DNA of 64,000 nt from Ambrosia x helenae (taxonomy: Eukaryota; Streptophyta; Magnoliopsida; Asterales; Asteraceae): positions 39,009,463 to 39,073,462 of the forward strand of contig CM061228.1 in the NCBI GenBank assembly GCA_030844895.1, in the 5' to 3' direction. The notes under the pieces are model-generated. The model was given only the letters and a program-made list of their open reading frames with translations. It made no database searches and was not told where the DNA came from. The translations under genes and the position numbers were made by a program. Shown piece by piece: positions 11,014 through 21,846 of the stretch (positions are counted from its first letter, which is position 1; each line of letters opens with the position of its first letter).

Positions 11014-12301
11014 ATGGTGCACCGCTTCCTTCAGTTTAATCCCGCGGACCCGCGAGAGCGCGGGTGCATAGAGACCTTTACAGAACTGTGGGGGCGCAGG
11101 CGTTCTATCGCCACGCCTAGAAGGATTTGCTTTGATACATTAGCTGAGCTCAACCAAGAGGAAAGATTCCGGGAAATGATGGACGGGCATATGGAAAACC
11201 TGCTCCTAATAGAGGAACCAGTTTATGAGGAACTCACCCTCGAGTTCTTCTCCACATTGCACTACCAGAGGCCGCGAAAATATGACCAGCCGGACTTCCA
11301 AAGTAGCGGTAAGCGCTTTGGATTACAGTTCCGTCTCTGCGGGGAGTGGCGCGACATTTCAGTCGCTGAGCTTGGTGTCCACTTAGGAATCTACACGGAC
11401 GAGGAAGTTGAGGATGAGAGCTTCAACGAACTGATGTACAAATTCCCGAATGACAACGTTCTGAGAGACTCTTTTTGGGCACAATTAACGGGGGAGCAAC
11501 AGTATAACCCCCAAGGTGCCAAAGCAAGCCAGCTCATTGACCACTGCTGCGGGTTTTTCAAAAGGTCCTATGCGGGACCGCTGCTGCCAAAAAGGACGAT
11601 TCAACCGGCTGCCCCACACCTGATTTGTTATTTCTATATGCTCTAGTAAGTGGTGTTCAAGTTAACCTTGCTGCACTTGTTGCTTCTTTTCTTAGTACAG
11701 CATCAGGTATGAGACCCGGAGCATGATATACGGGGGGGAGTACGTGACAAAAATCGCAAAGGGGATGGGCATTTTGAAGAATGTGCGAAGGGGACTGACC
11801 AAGGTTCCCGGCGACTCGTGGGTGAACATGGATGTCCTCAGACACATGAGGATTGTCCACGAGTACGCAAGCGGGGTAATAAGGCTAAAAGGTAAAAATA
11901 ATACGATCTGGGACCCGCTGCCAGCAGTGCACATGCCACCTCCCGACCAGCAGCAGCCAGAGCAGCCAGAGCAGCCACAGCAGCCACAGCGGCCACATGA
12001 GCACATGCCACCACCGCAGGAGCCTCTACTGCCTCACCAGCAGCAGTACTACTACCAGCATCCTCAAAGCTTCTATGATGAGTTTGGCGCGTTCCGAACA
12101 GAAACGCGCGACACTTTATACCAGCACGGCGAGTCCCTACAGCATCAAGGGGCGACCCTAGACTACCTTGTCTCTGAATTTCATGCTTGTTTCCCAAACC
12201 ATTTTGGGAATCCCCCACAGAGGGGACATCCGGGGGACAAGCGGAGGCGAGGTGGTGATGCAGCGGGATCATCAGGGACTCGCCATGATGACGAGGATTG
12301 A
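11014..12301 (+). pseudogene. Second ORF of element C (Athila-type downstream protein), frame-disrupted
   Basis: Start chosen at ATG 11014, which abuts an acceptor-like TGCAG. Residues 1-210 or so form a globular region including FRLCGEWRDISVAELGVHLG, resembling the ORF found downstream of integrase in Athila-group elements (the family of the Arabidopsis ATHILA ORF-1 domain). The frame stops at TAG 11644. Between about 11619 and 11715 the family-like reading lies in a different frame (DLLFLYALVSG...LAALVASFLSTASGMR), and from 11702 it returns to the first frame (RSMIYGGEYVTK). I therefore infer two offsetting indels. The C-terminal part is Pro/Gln/Glu-rich (about 11935-12060) and ends in a basic KRRRGGD stretch. 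No signal peptide or membrane span is evident, so an envelope role is not supported. Confidence 0.65.
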
Positions 12302-12751
12302 GAAATTGCTGGTAAGATGGTACTATTTTGTTTATGTTATTCCTGTTGGTACTATATATGGGTGCAATCACCCATGGATTTATTTTGTTTTTTGTACTTG
12401 AACTATTTACTTTTCCGCATTTTAATTTTCAGTAATGTTTGGTTTGTTTGAATAAGTGTGACGATGAATGGGTGTATTTGATGAGTTTGTTTTGTCAAGA
12501 ATGTTCATGTTGCAGGGAACTGGCGAGCACCGTTATCGGGGCTCATGCCGTCCATTTACCCGGGCGTTTCTTCGATACCAGGGGAGTATTATTCTCCTTT
12601 TTCCCACTATAGATAGCTAATTAATAAACGCTTTCTATTGTCACATTGGGGACAATGTGAAGTTCAAGTGTGGGGAGGGATTATAATCTTGTTTGTCCTC
12701 TTGTATATATTTATATATATATGTTAAAAAAAAAAAAACCTTTAAAAGTAC
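12302..12751 (+). other. 3' non-coding region of element C, first part, with hairpin and internal polypurine tract
   Basis: CACATTG(GGGA)CAATGTG, a perfect 7-bp hairpin, sits at 12642-12659. It is followed at once by AGTTCAAGTGTGGGGAGGG (12661-12679), nearly identical to the terminal polypurine tract at 19657-19673. The sequence is then AT-rich up to the element A insertion point (TSD AGTAC, 12747-12751). Confidence 0.7.
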
Positions 12752-13343
12752 TGTGAGCGTTGGATTTTATCTAAAACAGGATATTATGATCATACAAGTC
12801 ACAAATCTAGGTGCGGAAACCCTAGATCTGAACAAATTGATAAGATGCTAATCACGACACAATCAAGATCATTTTCAATATCATTTTCATAGATTAACTT
12901 TCAATCAATAAGCAATTACAACGTTTATGTTAATCTAGAAACACAAAGACACTTTCTCAAAAACACTACTGAACCTGCACAGAACCTGGACACAAAATGA
13001 TAACTCTCTTTTCATCAACAAATACTCAAAATCTATTTATAATGTCTGCAGGTTCGCCCCTTTTGATGGTGCGAATGTGGACAGATTCCACATTCGCCCA
13101 GTGTGTCTGGTCGAATGTGGAAACTTTCCACATTCGCCCCTTTTTACTCTACATTCGCCCCTTTTGTCCAATGTATTTCCACATTCGCCCCTTTTGTCCA
13201 CATTCAGGTCATCAGCACTTTTAACACATGTAATCAGCACTTTTTAACACATGTTAAAGTCTTGGTCGTTCTCTAATTATCTGAACCTTCGACATTCTGT
13301 ACCGGATCACTAGCTAGGGACATACATGAATAATGCACTAACA
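12752..13343 (-). repeat. 3' LTR of element A (592 bp)
   Basis: It contains five TTCGCCC motifs on + (GGGCGAA in the element's sense), mostly as CATTCGCCCCTTTT. Its short open frames are repeated exactly in the other LTR and are not genes. Confidence 0.9.
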
Positions 13344-13354
13344 ATCTCCCCCTT
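13344..13354 (-). other. Polypurine tract of element A
   Basis: On the minus strand AAGGGGGAGAT directly abuts the LTR start TGTTAGTGC. This is the usual plus-strand priming tract of plant copia elements. Similar tracts occur at about 13796 and 14899. Confidence 0.8.
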
Positions 13355-15322
13355 GGACCTAGCTAGTGATGTACCAAAGCAGAAAGTTATCAATTTCTTC
13401 AAATCTTGATTGAAAACTTTCCATCTTTCATGCACGTTTGTGTCAAAGTTCCTATCTATCTCTCCAGTAAGCTTTGAAATCTCAGACAGACTCAAGAAAT
13501 CTTGGCTTTGTCATTTGTTCATTCAGAGATGAAAATAGACGATAATCTTGATTTCTTCAATCTTCATCATTTCTATTATCTTCTTACTAACTTCTATTGT
13601 TCTGGTAATCTTGATGTTCAGGTTTGGGTCTTGTTCGGTTACACAATTTGTCGATGAATCTTGAGTAGTGCACCTGTTGTATTTGATTCTGCAGAAAAAA
13701 TTTACTAAAAAAAACTGCACAAACTACAACCGGCATTAAACACGACAAAAATCTCGGAAGTACTCTTCACATTCCTTTTGACCCTTAATAGTTCTCCCCC
13801 TGAACTATACAACATTTTCAATATGTACCAGAAACTTGAAAAATTGAAATCTTTTTCAACTTTTTAAGTATCTGAGCATTCTCATTCAGTATCCAACATC
13901 GGTTATCGAAAATAAAGTTGAAACAAAACTTTTTGATTTTTCAAAGTTTAAGCTAAAACACACCAAAAATCTTTTTGAATTTTCCAATGTAATTGCATAA
14001 AAAGTAAATTCAACATATTTTGTGAATTTTCCGGTTAAGAGGATCATATCAGTATTGAAACAGTCAGTCATAACTCCTTTTTGATCAATTTTCTGTTTTT
14101 GTCATTGAGCATCCTACAACCATTACCAGTATGTTTGTCCACTTAAACTCAAAATCATCATTCATTGCTCAGCACTTTAGATACATTATAGTAATATTAG
14201 CTACTGAAAAAAATCTATGGTCCCCGCATTCGCGACACATTCCCGTATCAAGAATTGCGCAAAGTATCATTGTAACGCGTGATTATACTGTAGTTATCTG
14301 TTAGTTACAAGATATGAGGCACAGCGGTGACAGGTCAGCAAATTAATGCTTCAAAGCAACTTATGCACTCAACCAGGGTGAGGACTAATATCAATCATGA
14401 TTTGCATCAATGATTGGATACGATGTATTAGATAATCTTTGATTATCATCACACATATTAAGTTCCTCATTCGGTAACTTAAGGTTTTGTCATTAAAGAT
14501 CTTTTAATAAGATACCCTGACTGATCTAGGTCCGTAAATCAATACGACAAAAGATCAGTTAGGCTATCCCCAGATAACTTCCAATATAACGACCCGAAAC
14601 CTCCGATTTTGGCAATCTATCAAACGAAATTTCGGTACTAAGACCATATGCCAACGATACGTTGATCCACATGATTATCAGTTATTGATTTTAAATTTAT
14701 ATCACCATGCTGAACTTTAAACTTTGATTTCAAGCCTACCAATATATAATTGTAGTGGCTACTCAATGTTTATCAAATTATTTTTGTTTTTAGAGTAGCC
14801 TGACAGTCCACTGATGTACTATCATCTCCTCTTTTTCTCCAGGAAAAAACTCATTTTTGATTTTCTAATTTTTATTTTGATTTTTCTGAAATTTTTCTCC
14901 CCCTAAAAATCTAAAAATAAGCATATTTTTGGATTTTTTTTTTTTTAAACTTTTTGAAGAAAAACAAAATAAAATGATATCCGATGCGGTTTACCCACTG
15001 AGTTTTTTTTTAAAAAAACCATTTTCCACTCAGATTACTAGACTCATTAAGATTTTTCAATTAGCAAACCATTTTGTCGTATCTGTTATTGAAATCCAAC
15101 ACCTGAGAACAATTGCAAGAGATTGCACTTTTTCCGGCTTCACAGGTTGGAGTCAAACTACAAACACTCTCCTCTCTATTGAAATCATGTTTTCCTTCTT
15201 CAATAACCCTTCCTTGACCTTCACCTCTCCAATAAATAGTGTGTATACAGATGCTCCACTATCAACTTATCAAAGAATAGCTAATAGATCTGTCTGGAAC
15301 AATCTGCACACTTATTAAACAA
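13355..15322 (-). other. 3' untranslated region of element A, including a 950-bp module shared with element B
   Basis: About 2 kb without credible coding. The part about 13895-14845 matches element B (about 56560-57520) in the same strand orientation, through strings such as CAGGTCAGCAAATTAATGC and ACTAAGACCATATGCC. Extra polypurine-like tracts (AGGGGGAGAA on -) occur at about 13796 and 14899. Confidence 0.7.
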
Positions 15323-17098
15323 TTAGCATAAGAGAGGCACCCATCCCTTCACAATGATGGGTCGTCCAAGGTCATCAATTCTCGGAACATCAATCCATTC
15401 TCCTTTTGAAAAATCAATTGGTTTTTCAATGGATTGATTTGAAGTAGAAATTGCTATAGACTTAGAAAGTGATTTGGGTTTCCAAACACGTTCAGAGTTT
15501 ATTTTAGATTTTGTTGAAATCGTTTTAATTTTTGACTTTTTAGGTTTCATGTTTGACACCTGCTTCTGAACTTTGTTTGGAATCTTCTCAGACTTAACTG
15601 ATGAAGACCCAGGTTTAGAGTTATTCTTAGACTTAGCCTTAGAACTCCCCCTTACCTTAGCAACCCATCCACAATCTCCATTTTTATTCAAGGCAATTTT
15701 GTTACGATTGTCATACACAACCTGTTTCCCCTTTTGCTTCTTGATTGGTTTTGGGGACACAGGCTTTCTGACATTGCCTGAATTTTTAGCAAATTTCACT
15801 TCTGTCTTTTTCTGTTTAACATACGGACAGGCAGCAACTAAATGCCCACACTCTCCGCAGTTATAACAAGACCTATATTCCACAAAATCACATGCATACC
15901 CTTCATCCCAATACCAGTAGGGACAATGAGCAGCAATATGACCAACTTCACCACATTCAAAACAGCTTCTCCATTCAACATAACCATGAGAATACTGTGG
16001 TGAGTTGTTTCTCGAATAACCATCAAATCGAGAGGTATATGAATAATCATAAGAATCATATGATCTAGATGAAAAATTTCTTGAATTCTTTTGATGAGAG
16101 TTTTTCATCTGATCATTTCCTTTCGATTTGTTTGGTTTTGATCCTTTTACTTTAGGACCATTCTTATTTTCCACATTTTTCTTTTGATCCTCTTTATTCT
16201 CATGTTGGTTAGGACTGAGTTCAAAATGAAGATGATCAAATTGATTTCTAAATTGATTTAACAAATCAAGATTATCAACAAAAATACATTTAAGTAGAGA
16301 TTGTTCGATATTCTCGATTAGAAAATCTTTGTTTAAAATCAATTTGTCATGTCCTTCCAACATGTAGGATCCTTCAACTCCTTCAGGAAAACTGAATATG
16401 GGTTTTTCTTCAGATTCAGATTCTGAAGTTGTTTCAACTTTTTCAGTTTTCTGTTCAAACACTTGCTTCACTTCAGAATCAGAATTAACAACGCAAGGTG
16501 TTGTGATTTCCAACTCTGATGTGGAAGTATTCTTTGAAACACTTTTATTCATTTCTAACATTTCTTTCTTTAAAGATTCAATTTTATTTAACAAATCTTT
16601 TTCATTCTTTTCAAAAACTTTAATTTTGTTTTTACAATTTTCTAGTTCATTTGCTAGTTTCTGTTTGTCCTCAATAAGTGTCATCAATTCACAATTCAAC
16701 TTGACACATTTAAAACAACTAGCACTTACCTCATCATCTGATTTATTACCATTATCAGATTTTGCATCACCATTTGAACTATCACTCTGTTCTGATGTAC
16801 TTTGTTCTGAACTCGTATCAGAACTCAAATCACTCTTTGACACTTCACTGGAGTCATCATGTCTCATTTGTTTGACTAAACATACAACATTCCTATGAAC
16901 ACCTTCTTTGTTAACACACTTGTTAACTTGTACCATTTCATCGGTTGGTTTCGGTGTCATTGGAAATCTCCAACTATTGTCAACTTGAGAATTTTGTCTC
17001 AGTAAACGTTGTCGCTTTCTTTCAGCTTCTACTAGAGCTTGGATCTCCTCTTCCGTTCTACATGTCCACATTATCACGAACTTGGAAAAATTCAACAC
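15323..17098 (-). CDS. gag: Gag-like protein of element A (copia type, two CCHC zinc knuckles)
   Basis: One uninterrupted frame of 591 codons. The likely true start is the Met of MWTCRTEEEIQALVEAERKR (about residue 10), a common beginning for plant copia gag. Ser/Asp/Glu-rich and Lys-rich coiled-coil segments follow (residues about 90-210). Two zinc knuckles follow: CFECGEVGHIAAHC and CYNCGECGHLVAAC (about residues 380-425). A basic tail ends in GEWIDVPRIDDLGRPIIVKG. These features fit particle assembly and RNA binding. No protease or polymerase follows, so replication would need proteins from another element. I cannot name the lineage firmly; SIRE/Maximus-like is possible. Confidence 0.8.
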   Translation of the reverse strand: MLNFSKFVIMWTCRTEEEIQALVEAERKRQRLLRQNSQVDNSWRFPMTPKPTDEMVQVNKCVNKEGVHRNVVCLVKQMRHDDSSEVSKSDLSSDTSSEQSTSEQSDSSNGDAKSDNGNKSDDEVSASCFKCVKLNCELMTLIEDKQKLANELENCKNKIKVFEKNEKDLLNKIESLKKEMLEMNKSVSKNTSTSELEITTPCVVNSDSEVKQVFEQKTEKVETTSESESEEKPIFSFPEGVEGSYMLEGHDKLILNKDFLIENIEQSLLKCIFVDNLDLLNQFRNQFDHLHFELSPNQHENKEDQKKNVENKNGPKVKGSKPNKSKGNDQMKNSHQKNSRNFSSRSYDSYDYSYTSRFDGYSRNNSPQYSHGYVEWRSCFECGEVGHIAAHCPYWYWDEGYACDFVEYRSCYNCGECGHLVAACPYVKQKKTEVKFAKNSGNVRKPVSPKPIKKQKGKQVVYDNRNKIALNKNGDCGWVAKVRGSSKAKSKNNSKPGSSSVKSEKIPNKVQKQVSNMKPKKSKIKTISTKSKINSERVWKPKSLSKSIAISTSNQSIEKPIDFSKGEWIDVPRIDDLGRPIIVKGWVPLLC

Positions 17099-17164
17099 TT
17101 AGAAAATCTTCAAAAATAGCCTTACCCAAATTTTCGATAGAAAATTTTCGAAATTTTTAGGCAC

Positions 17165-17450
17165 TAAATTCTATGTTCGCCCCTGGTAATTCTACGTTCG
17201 CCCCTTTTGATTCCACGTTCGCCCAAAAGTATCAGTCGAATGTAAAATAATCACCAGAATGTAGAATATTAAAATTCAAAATCCACGTTCGCCCAAAAAT
17301 TTCCAGATTCGCCCAGTTCAATTCCAGATTCGCCCAAAAAATTTCAGGTTCGCCCAGTTTAGATCCAGGTTCGCCCAATTTAGTTCCAGGTTCGCCCAGT
17401 TTATCAGATGGAGATTCCAGATTCGCCCATAATGTCCAGGTTCGCCCAGT
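17165..17450 (-). repeat. Array of 11 TTCGCCC motifs in the leader of element A
   Basis: Eleven copies of TTCGCCC (GGGCGAA in sense), mostly as CCAGGTTCGCCCAGTTT or CCAGATTCGCCCA, spaced irregularly at about 15-60 bp between gag and the primer site. The same motif recurs in both LTRs of A and in element B. Function unknown. Confidence 0.8.
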
Positions 17451-17737
17451 TTAGTCAGATTTCACTTTTGAAAAACGGTTATTGTTTGAAAAACGGTTAT
17501 TTTGAGCTCAGATTTTCAAAAGTTCATGGATTTCAATGATCTCAATCAGGTTATGTTTCGGATTTGATTTGGAACAACTTTAAGTCTTGGAAAACTTGAA
17601 TTTGACCACAAAATCACCTTTAAATCGATCAAAAACTATGTTTTATAAGAGTTTTTGTAAAAACAGATGATAATTTGTCTAAAACATGTCCAAATCAACT
17701 CTGATCTTATCAAATTTGTTGTTGTATGATCCTCTAA

Positions 17738-17749
17738 GCTCTGATACCA
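17738..17749 (-). other. Primer binding site of element A (tRNA-iMet type)
   Basis: On the minus strand TGGTATCAGAGC, identical to the canonical initiator-methionine primer site, lies 3 bases from the right LTR. It fixes the element's orientation. Confidence 0.9.
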
Positions 17750-17752
17750 CTT

Positions 17753-18470
17753 TGTGAGCGTTGGATTTTATCTAAAACAGGATATTATGATCATACAAGT
17801 CACAAATCTAGGTGCGGAAACCCTAGATCTGAACAAATTGATAAGATGCTAATCACGACACAATCAAGATCATTTTCAATATCATTTTCATAGATTAACT
17901 TTCAATCAATAAGCAATTACAACGTTTATGTTAATCTAGAAACACAAAGACACTTTCTCAAAAACACTACTGAACCTGCACAGAACCTGGACACAAAATG
18001 ATAACTCTCTTTTCATCAACAAATACTCAAAATCTATTTATAATGTCTGCAGGTTCGCCCCTTTTGATGGTGCGAATGTGGACAGATTCCACATTCGCCC
18101 AGTGTGTCTGGTCGAATGTGGAAACTTTCCACATTCGCCCCTTTTTACTCTACATTCGCCCCTTTTGTCCAATGTATTTCCACATTCGCCCCTTTTGTCC
18201 ACATTCAGGTCATCAGCACTTTTAACACATGTAATCAGCACTTTTTAACACATGTTAAAGTCTTGGTCGTTCTCTAATTATCTGAACCTTCGACATTCTG
18301 TACCGGATCACTAGCTAGGGACATACATGAATAATTCATCAGCACTTTTAACACATGTAATCAGCACTTTTTAACACATGTTAAAGTCTTGGTCGTTTTC
18401 TGATTATCTGAACTTTCGACATTCTGTACCGAATCACTAGCTAGGGACATACATGAATAATGCACTAACA
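17753..18470 (-). repeat. 5' LTR of element A (718 bp) with internal 126-bp tandem duplication
   Basis: It matches the left LTR, except that 18211-18336 is followed by a second, slightly different copy at 18337-18462. The two units differ at about four positions (for example CGGATC versus CGAATC). Confidence 0.88.
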
Positions 18471-18475
18471 AGTAC

Positions 18476-19675
18476 ATATATGTATATATTCTCATATAAA
18501 CATCAAGCCTAACTAAATTTTGATAAAGACAACTCGAGGCGCGACAAACAGATGAGATACGAGCGTGTTATATTCGTACACTTGCACCCATTTCCCTCCG
18601 GTTACGTGAGCGTTTGAGCCTTAGAGTATATTATATTTCTTTGACATGCTTGCGAGTGAGCCGGATGTTTTATGCAGTTTAGAACTTGTCACTAGTATAC
18701 TTGTTTAGACCAGATACGTGTGAGATTGTACGAACATGATTGAGGCAATTAGGATACCCTTTTGATTTAGCCTTTTCTTTTCGTTCTATCTGTTTCCCGC
18801 ACCAATATATTATCCACTAGTTAACCATGTTGAACCTAATCCCGTGTTTTTTCTTATTTACCACACCATTTCACCACTAAACCAAATAACCTTTTTCTTT
18901 TAAACCTTTTGTGTTAAAACTCGGTTTAGGTTATTGTTCTACTAGTTTATATGTTGTAAATAGTTCGTGTTCGGGTTTATATGTTTAGAACCCGTTTGTT
19001 GATTATATAATCCATTTCAGTTCATTATATATATCATAGATATATATATGTTAAAAAAAAAAATCCAGAAAAATAGAACACCCTAAAATAGGGTGAATTA
19101 GCAGTATTCGAGCAGTTTGTAGAGCTTTAAAGTTAAGAATTATAATTTAGCTCGATTTAAAATAAAAATCGCCTATATTAGCATTTGTGTTGTACAGTTG
19201 TAGTAGTTGCTATTATTTAGACATAAACCGCCGAGTTTTAGCCGATTTGTCACTTTAAATATCCATTCCGCACCCTTACCTTTGCCTAACATTACAACCC
19301 ATAAAAGACCTCTTGATTTGTGCTTTTTCACACGTTAGTTGGTGAAGACTAGATCTTTTGACAAGCTTATGATATTGCACGATTCATTGTCTTGGCAATG
19401 GAGCGATTTACACATACACATTACACGTATGTATCATAAATAAAACCGAGTGTGTGTGAACATTGTGAGTCGTGTATGGGTTAGCGTGCTTGTAAGATCG
19501 GAAGTGAGTCGTTGCTTTTTAGTTATCTTATCACCTGTTTATAAATCTTTGTTGGCTTGTCTATTATCGTCTGTACAGGCTATATTTTGCCTTTGTTGCC
19601 ACTTGGCGAGTTTTTCAGTTATTTTCTGTTTAAATGTTTGCTTGAGGACAAGCAAAGTTCAAGTGTGGGGAGGTT
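18476..19675 (+). other. 3' non-coding region of element C, second part, ending in its polypurine tract
   Basis: This is element C sequence beyond the nested A. No coding. Stretches around 18830 and 19265 resemble positions about 58285 and 58575 of element D, supporting common Athila-type ancestry. The end reads GAGGACAAGCAAAGTTCAAG then TGTGGGGAGGT, directly before the LTR. Confidence 0.7.
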
Positions 19676-21331
19676 TGATATACGTTAAATTACACATATA
19701 AAAGTCCCCGTTTAACTCCCTTTTTCATACGTTTTTGACCTCATACATAGGAATTGGTACTTATTTTGGTATCTTTATGATTTCAGGTCTTAAACGATGT
19801 CCCGGAAACACAAGGAAGGAAAAAACGAAGAGTTCGGCGCGGAAAACGGGCCATCAGGCCCTTCGAGCGGCCGCTCCAAGGCTTCGCGCGGCCGCGCGCC
19901 CCTCCCAGATATTTCTGGGGACCTTCCAGAAGGCCTACGTCACGTCTGCAGCAATTGGTCCACTTGTTGATAAAGCGAGCGGCCGCTCCAAGGCTTCGCG
20001 CGGCCGCTCGAACCCTCTGCTCTGCTATAAAATCCCCATTTCAGCTCACTGATCAGGGTTGGATCTTGAGGGAAGCTTTTCTGGGCGATTTTTGGACGAT
20101 CCAAGCTGCTGGAAAGCCGTTTAACAAGCTCGGAAGTCCATCCGTTCCATCCTTCATCATCCGATCCATCTCTTTAGCATTCTTATGGTTTGATCCTTGA
20201 AGCTTTTTATGATTCAAATCTGATTTTTGTATGCTATTTTGATGTTATTATAGTTATTCGTACGCCTACGGGCAAGAACAATAGTATTTAGTACGTAAAA
20301 CAATCGTTTAGTATGTAATCATGTTTTGTATAAATTTGGCGTTTTTCACGTATTAGATCTTGATGATCATAGCGCAACCTTGTTTGGTTGTTGATGGATT
20401 TGTAGCTGTATTTGAATGACTTTAACGATTGTCGAATGTGTTAGGCGGATACATGTTGAAAAACCGTCCGTTTAATCGTCCGGTAGTAGACTAGTTAACT
20501 TGTTAAATAGTTTATGCCATGAAACTGTAACCGGGTATTGGTTTGGTTAAAGTCAGTCGAATAACGGTTAAAAATGCTTACCGGCACGTAAAAAGGTTTA
20601 AAAAGCCTAATGGTGCCGTTACTAGTCTTTGACACGGTTAATGATCTTTGGTAGTTATTTTGGTAAAAATAGCGATCTTAGTAGATCTGGGGTCAAAGTT
20701 GGTAAAATGGAATAGGTTGTGAAATGCTCTACTTTATGCTAGTTTAGGTGGCTGTGTTGTGTATTCGGTATCGCTTCCCTGAATTAGTGAGGTTAGAAAA
20801 CTCTTAACGGATGACTAACTTATCTTTAGAAGATCTGCGTGAGATCATATCAGCTGCTCGCTAATAAATGACTTGAAGCGGTTAACGTGTGTATTCGTGT
20901 TAGCTTTCTGTATAGTTGTCATGTTAGGATGCCCGAAAGGGACACTAACTGTCGGAAAATGGGAATGTTGATCACGCCTTTATTTCTTATATAGATGACA
21001 TGCTAGGATTGGCGTATTATAACTTATATAGTTATATTTTCTATTTGGAGTCGTAGTTAAGTTATTTACATGTTTTAGAATTAATCTAGTTATAAACAAA
21101 CTCAACTTATCTTTTCCTACTGGTAAATCGGGGACAGAGTTTTAGTACTATTGCTCCGCGCGCGTCCATGGATCGATACTTGGTTCTTATCTGTACGTTA
21201 CTACATATATGACAGGGTACACTTGCCCTATTGTGTGTGTTTTAATATTAAGGTCTAAACCATTTTTATAAATATTAAAGCAAAACGTGTGTTATTTCAT
21301 CGCTAAATTATGCGTACTAGCGCGCACGTCA
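19676..21331 (+). repeat. 3' LTR of element C
   Basis: Same length as the 5' LTR. The visible differences are in the A-run near 19825, one base in GCGCGGAAAAC, a one-base gap in CGGTTAAAAATG and a C/T change in AATAAATGAC. TATA box at 20026-20032. Confidence 0.92.
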
Positions 21332-21372
21332 GTCAACATTAATAAACCTAATTTATTCTTCATCCATAACCC

Positions 21373-21846
21373 ATGGCTTCCTCGAATTCATCTTTTTTTT
21401 TTTTTCTTTTTTTTTTGTCAACTAAGTATATTGTTCATGAGGTAAGGCTGAAATAATCTGGACCTCTCGAACATCAAGAAATCCGGGTCGTAGGTTTTAC
21501 TCATGTCCCATTATTATAAGTTTTTCCCTAATCTAAATATCTATTGTACACAAGTGTGGTAATTTCTTTAATTTTATGTTGATAGGCATCTGAATGTTGT
21601 CAAAGTTTCATTGGATGGGCTGAACCAAAGGTTTCTCAACAATTAAAAAATGACCTACAAGCTTTAAACAGTGAGTTAGTAGCTGCACAAAATGAACTAA
21701 GATATGCCAACAATGAGCTACGATCTGCAAACAAGAAGCTTAAGGATACAAACAAGCAGCTTGAAGCTGAATTAGGAATATTGAAGAAATACTTGTTTTT
21801 TTCTTGGATGATTGTTATGGTAGTTGTTTGTAAGTTATTAATGTAA
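21373..21846 (+). pseudogene. GRF-type zinc-finger / coiled-coil / membrane-tail protein of the MULE, broken
   Basis: Begins ATGGCTTCCTCG at 21373 followed by an expanded T-tract. After a stop, the GRF zinc-finger core is readable at about 21426-21500: a Cys in TATTGTTCA, an in-frame TGA, then WTSRTSRNPGRRFYSCP. An intron-like AT-rich stretch ends GTTGATAG at about 21583. The final exon encodes ASECCQSFIGWAEP, then a long heptad-like helix with repeated ELRxANxxL/KLKDTNKQLEAEL units, then a hydrophobic tail (FFSWMIVMVVV) and stop at 21844-21846. The order (GRF finger, FxxW, coiled coil, C-terminal anchor) matches small plant GRF proteins such as the At4g04775-like group. The TGA, T-tract and unclear donor mark it as decayed. 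It lies convergent with the MULE transposase. Confidence 0.7.

Larger units (their letters stand above)
12752..18470 (-). mobile_element. Element A: non-autonomous Ty1/copia-type element (gag only), nested in C
   Basis: Direct repeats at 12752-13343 and 17753-18470 begin TGTGAGCG and end CACTAACA on +, flanked by AGTAC (12747-12751, 18471-18475). The primer site TGGTATCAGAGC (on -, 17738-17749) lies just inside the right LTR and a polypurine tract lies just inside the left, so the element reads on the minus strand. It encodes one gag-like protein with two zinc knuckles and no protease, integrase or reverse transcriptase. I saw no mismatch between the shared LTR portions, so it is very recent. 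The right LTR is 126 bp longer through a tandem duplication. Confidence 0.9.
1528..21331 (+). mobile_element. Element C: Athila-like Ty3/gypsy LTR retrotransposon, with element A nested in it
   Basis: The two 1,656-bp LTRs (TGATATACG...GCGCACGTCA) are flanked by the 5-bp duplication GTCAA (1523-1527 and 21332-21336). A primer site complementary to tRNA-Asp follows the left LTR and a polypurine tract precedes the right one. Order: gag, protease, reverse transcriptase, RNase H, integrase, then a separate downstream ORF, the Athila arrangement. By eye the LTRs differ at about four substitutions and two small indels, so the insertion is young. Even so, gag-pol has at least three frame disruptions and the second ORF is also damaged. 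It interrupts the 5' flank of the MULE's GRF gene. Without element A it is about 14.1 kb. Confidence 0.92.

Noticed and set aside
11646..11700. 55-nt intron in the second ORF of element C
   Set aside because: Perfect splice-site words and frame, but very short for a plant intron. The interval itself reads as family-like protein in another frame, so compensating indels are the better explanation.
11014..12301. Envelope glycoprotein gene
   Set aside because: Position after pol suggested env, but no signal peptide, membrane span or cysteine-rich ectodomain is visible. It matches the Athila downstream-ORF type instead.
12997..13224. Identical 75-codon ORFs at 12997 and 17998
   Set aside because: They are the two LTR copies of element A; the frame translates TTCGCCC motifs and has no start context.
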